From: JBFKOL01 sp041628815
Lineage (GTDB): Bacteria > Bacteroidota > Bacteroidia > Chitinophagales > Saprospiraceae
Reading direction: 5' to 3'
Assembly (NCBI GenBank): GCA_041628815.1
Contig: JBFKOL010000064.1
Location: 1-15,988 of the forward strand
Length of the DNA: 15,988 bases
In this document: piece after piece, positions 14,661 to 15,988 of the stretch
Layout: each line of letters begins with the position of its first letter
Position numbering within the stretch: position 1 is the first letter of the stretch
Translations under genes and position numbers: made by a program
The notes under the pieces: model-generated
What the model saw: the letters and a program-made list of their open reading frames with translations, nothing else
The model's database searches: none
Told to the model about the DNA's origin: nothing

Positions 14661-15212
14661 TCAGGTCTTCGTTTTTTTACTGAAAAATTTAATTTGATTT
14701 CCACCCTCAATGTGCTTCCATTCAACCTTGACGTAAGCCTCATCGATGGCATCCACAGTTATACCTACATAATCTGCCTGTATCGGTAGATGTCTGTTGA
14801 ATCGTCTATCCACAAAGACGAGCAGTTCCACCTGGGCTGGACGACCAAACTGCTGAAGCGCCGACATAGCGGCATGCACCGTTCGTCCCGTATACAGGAC
14901 ATCATCCACGAGGATCACCTTTTTATCTTCAACAATAAAATCCATGATCGTCTCACTTGGTGTCAAAGGGAATTCACGTCTTCTGTAATCATCCCTATGA
15001 AAGCTGATGTCGAGCTTTCCGTAATCCATGCCCAGATTATATTCACCCTTAAGGATGTGAATGATTTGATCGGAGAATATCGCACCACGGTCCTGTATGC
15101 CGATCATACAGGTATTTTGAAAGTCGTCATAATTCTCTATCAATTGCCGGCACAACCGCATCATCGTAATTTTGAAACGGTCTTCACTCAATATGACTTT
15201 GCCTTTGCTCAT
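14661..15212 (-). CDS. pyrR: PyrR, pyrimidine operon regulator / uracil phosphoribosyltransferase
   Basis: A 183-residue type I phosphoribosyltransferase-fold protein. The PRPP-binding motif is KVILVDDVLYTGRT (residues 98-111), and other PyrR marks are IQDRGAIFSDQI (39-50), the LDISFHRDDYRRR flap (68-80) and DRRFNRHLPIQADYVG (135-150). In Bacillus, PyrR binds UMP and pyr leader RNA to promote termination, and it also has weak uracil phosphoribosyltransferase activity. Here it sits 7 bases after the glnS stop and one base before pyrB, with TGA-T-ATG spacing that suggests translational coupling. No attenuator leader fits in front of it, so its regulatory target must lie elsewhere or act differently. 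The ATG at 15210-15212 is the natural start. Confidence 0.95.
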   Translation of the reverse strand: MSKGKVILSEDRFKITMMRLCRQLIENYDDFQNTCMIGIQDRGAIFSDQIIHILKGEYNLGMDYGKLDISFHRDDYRRREFPLTPSETIMDFIVEDKKVILVDDVLYTGRTVHAAMSALQQFGRPAQVELLVFVDRRFNRHLPIQADYVGITVDAIDEAYVKVEWKHIEGGNQIKFFSKKTKT

Positions 15213-15219
15213 AATAATT

Positions 15220-15988
15220 TCAACGAGCTTGAATTTTTTTCCAGGTATCCTTTAAGGTCACGGTACGATTGAAGATCAATTTGTTTTTGCTGCTTTCCTT
15301 ATCCACAACAAAATAGCCTTTTCTCAAAAACTGGAATCGATCCCCTTCCGCTGCCTCCATTAAGGAAGACTCGGCAACTGCACCCTCCACTATGCGAAGC
15401 GAATCGGGGTTGTAAAAATCGAGAAAATCCTTATCCTCGTGTGCATCCGGGGTTGGATCGGTAAAAAGACGGTCGTATAGACGGACTTCTACTTTCAGGT
15501 TGTGATCTGCGCTTACCCAGTGAAGCGTTCCTTTGGATTTTATTCCAGAGGTATCCTGTCCGCTCTTGCTATCGGGATAATAGGCACATTTGATCTCTAC
15601 AACGTTGCCTTCTTGATCTTGCACATAATCGTGGCAGTTGATTATGTATCCACCCTTCAACCTTACATTCCTGCCGGGGCCGAGCCGGAAGAATTTTCTA
15701 GGAGGGTCGATCATGAAATCCTCGCGTTCAATCAACAACCTTCTTCCAAAGGTCATAGTTCGTTCTCCCTGTCCTGGATCTTCAGGATTATTCTCTATAA
15801 CGACTTGTTCAGTCTGTCCTTCTGGATAGTTTTCAATGACCAATAACACCGGGTTTTGTACAACCATGACACGAGGAGCTGTTTTGTTCAACTCATCCCT
15901 CACACACGCCTCCAGCAGCGCTAAGTCGATTACATTGTCGCGTTTTGCGATACCCACCTTATCACAGAACACCCTGATGGCTTCAGGG
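15220..15988 (-). CDS. glnS: Glutaminyl-tRNA synthetase, C-terminal half (partial)
   Basis: The C-terminal 255 residues of GlnRS, which charges tRNA-Gln with glutamine (EC 6.1.1.18). The frame is open to the right edge; its first residues PEAIRVFCDKVGIAKRDNVID match the end of the catalytic domain. The anticodon-binding beta-barrels follow: GRNVRLKGGYIINCHDYVQD, KGTLHWVSADHNLKVEVRLYDRLFT, NPDSLRIVEGAVAE, GDRFQFLRKGYFVVD and the closing FNRTVTLKDTW. Roughly the N-terminal 300 residues, including HIGH and KMSK motifs, lie outside the window. The presence of GlnRS implies direct glutaminylation. It is the upstream gene of a tight glnS-pyrR-pyrB series. Confidence 0.95.
   Translation of the reverse strand, partial: PEAIRVFCDKVGIAKRDNVIDLALLEACVRDELNKTAPRVMVVQNPVLLVIENYPEGQTEQVVIENNPEDPGQGERTMTFGRRLLIEREDFMIDPPRKFFRLGPGRNVRLKGGYIINCHDYVQDQEGNVVEIKCAYYPDSKSGQDTSGIKSKGTLHWVSADHNLKVEVRLYDRLFTDPTPDAHEDKDFLDFYNPDSLRIVEGAVAESSLMEAAEGDRFQFLRKGYFVVDKESSKNKLIFNRTVTLKDTWKKIQAR

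Noticed and set aside
14661..14752. Longer pyrB starting at 14752
   Set aside because: It would overlap the end of pyrR by 92 bases and add 31 non-conserved residues. The ATG at 14659, one base after the pyrR stop, fits the family better.
13634..15230. PyrR RNA-binding site or attenuator around pyrR/pyrB
   Set aside because: I looked for the pyr leader consensus in the intergenic bases. The gaps are only 7 and 1 bases, and nothing convincing is visible after pyrB.

Overview
The window reads as chromosomal DNA of a member of the Bacteroidota, with about 40% G+C by eye and tightly packed genes. The main clues are a DUF4296-type small lipoprotein, a TlpA-like thioredoxin with a long N-terminal region typical of that phylum, an SLC45-like sugar symporter next to maltose phosphorylase and beta-phosphoglucomutase, and weak or absent Shine-Dalgarno sequences. 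I place it at phylum level only. I see no insertion sequence, tRNA, rRNA, CRISPR array or phage gene.

Layout. (1) Positions 1-1096, minus strand: sixA (phosphohistidine phosphatase), a DUF4296 lipoprotein and the start of a response regulator that runs off the left edge. (2) Positions 1215-2804, plus strand: an orphan SWIM zinc-finger protein. It is divergent from sixA, and a perfect 9-bp hairpin lies in the gap. (3) Positions 2943-7696, plus strand: beta-phosphoglucomutase, maltose phosphorylase and a lipoprotein alpha-amylase of MalS type. (4) Positions 7697-9019, minus strand: an M23 endopeptidase lipoprotein. (5) Positions 9268-12208, plus strand: SLC45-like transporter, RlmH, a doubtful small ORF and a steroid 5-alpha-reductase-like membrane enzyme. 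(6) Positions 12209-15988, minus strand: in transcription order glnS (3' half only), pyrR, pyrB and a TlpA-like protein.

The maltose genes form a coherent pathway. The exported amylase cuts alpha-glucans, the SLC45-like symporter imports maltose or a related disaccharide, and maltose phosphorylase converts maltose plus phosphate to glucose and beta-glucose-1-phosphate. Beta-phosphoglucomutase then makes glucose-6-phosphate. No SusC/SusD pair and no LacI/AraC-type regulator is visible here. A terminator-like hairpin lies between the mutase and phosphorylase genes, and ACTTC/GAAGT inverted repeats occur at both ends of the cluster.

At the right end, glnS, pyrR and pyrB follow each other with gaps of 7 and 1 bases, so pyrR has no room for the usual PyrR-responsive leader. 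Two convergent gene pairs (7696/7697 and 12208/12209) have stop codons that touch. No clearly new multi-gene system is evident. The best leads are the regulatory hairpins, the eukaryote-like 5-alpha-reductase, the SixA/response-regulator neighbourhood and the abutting convergent genes.
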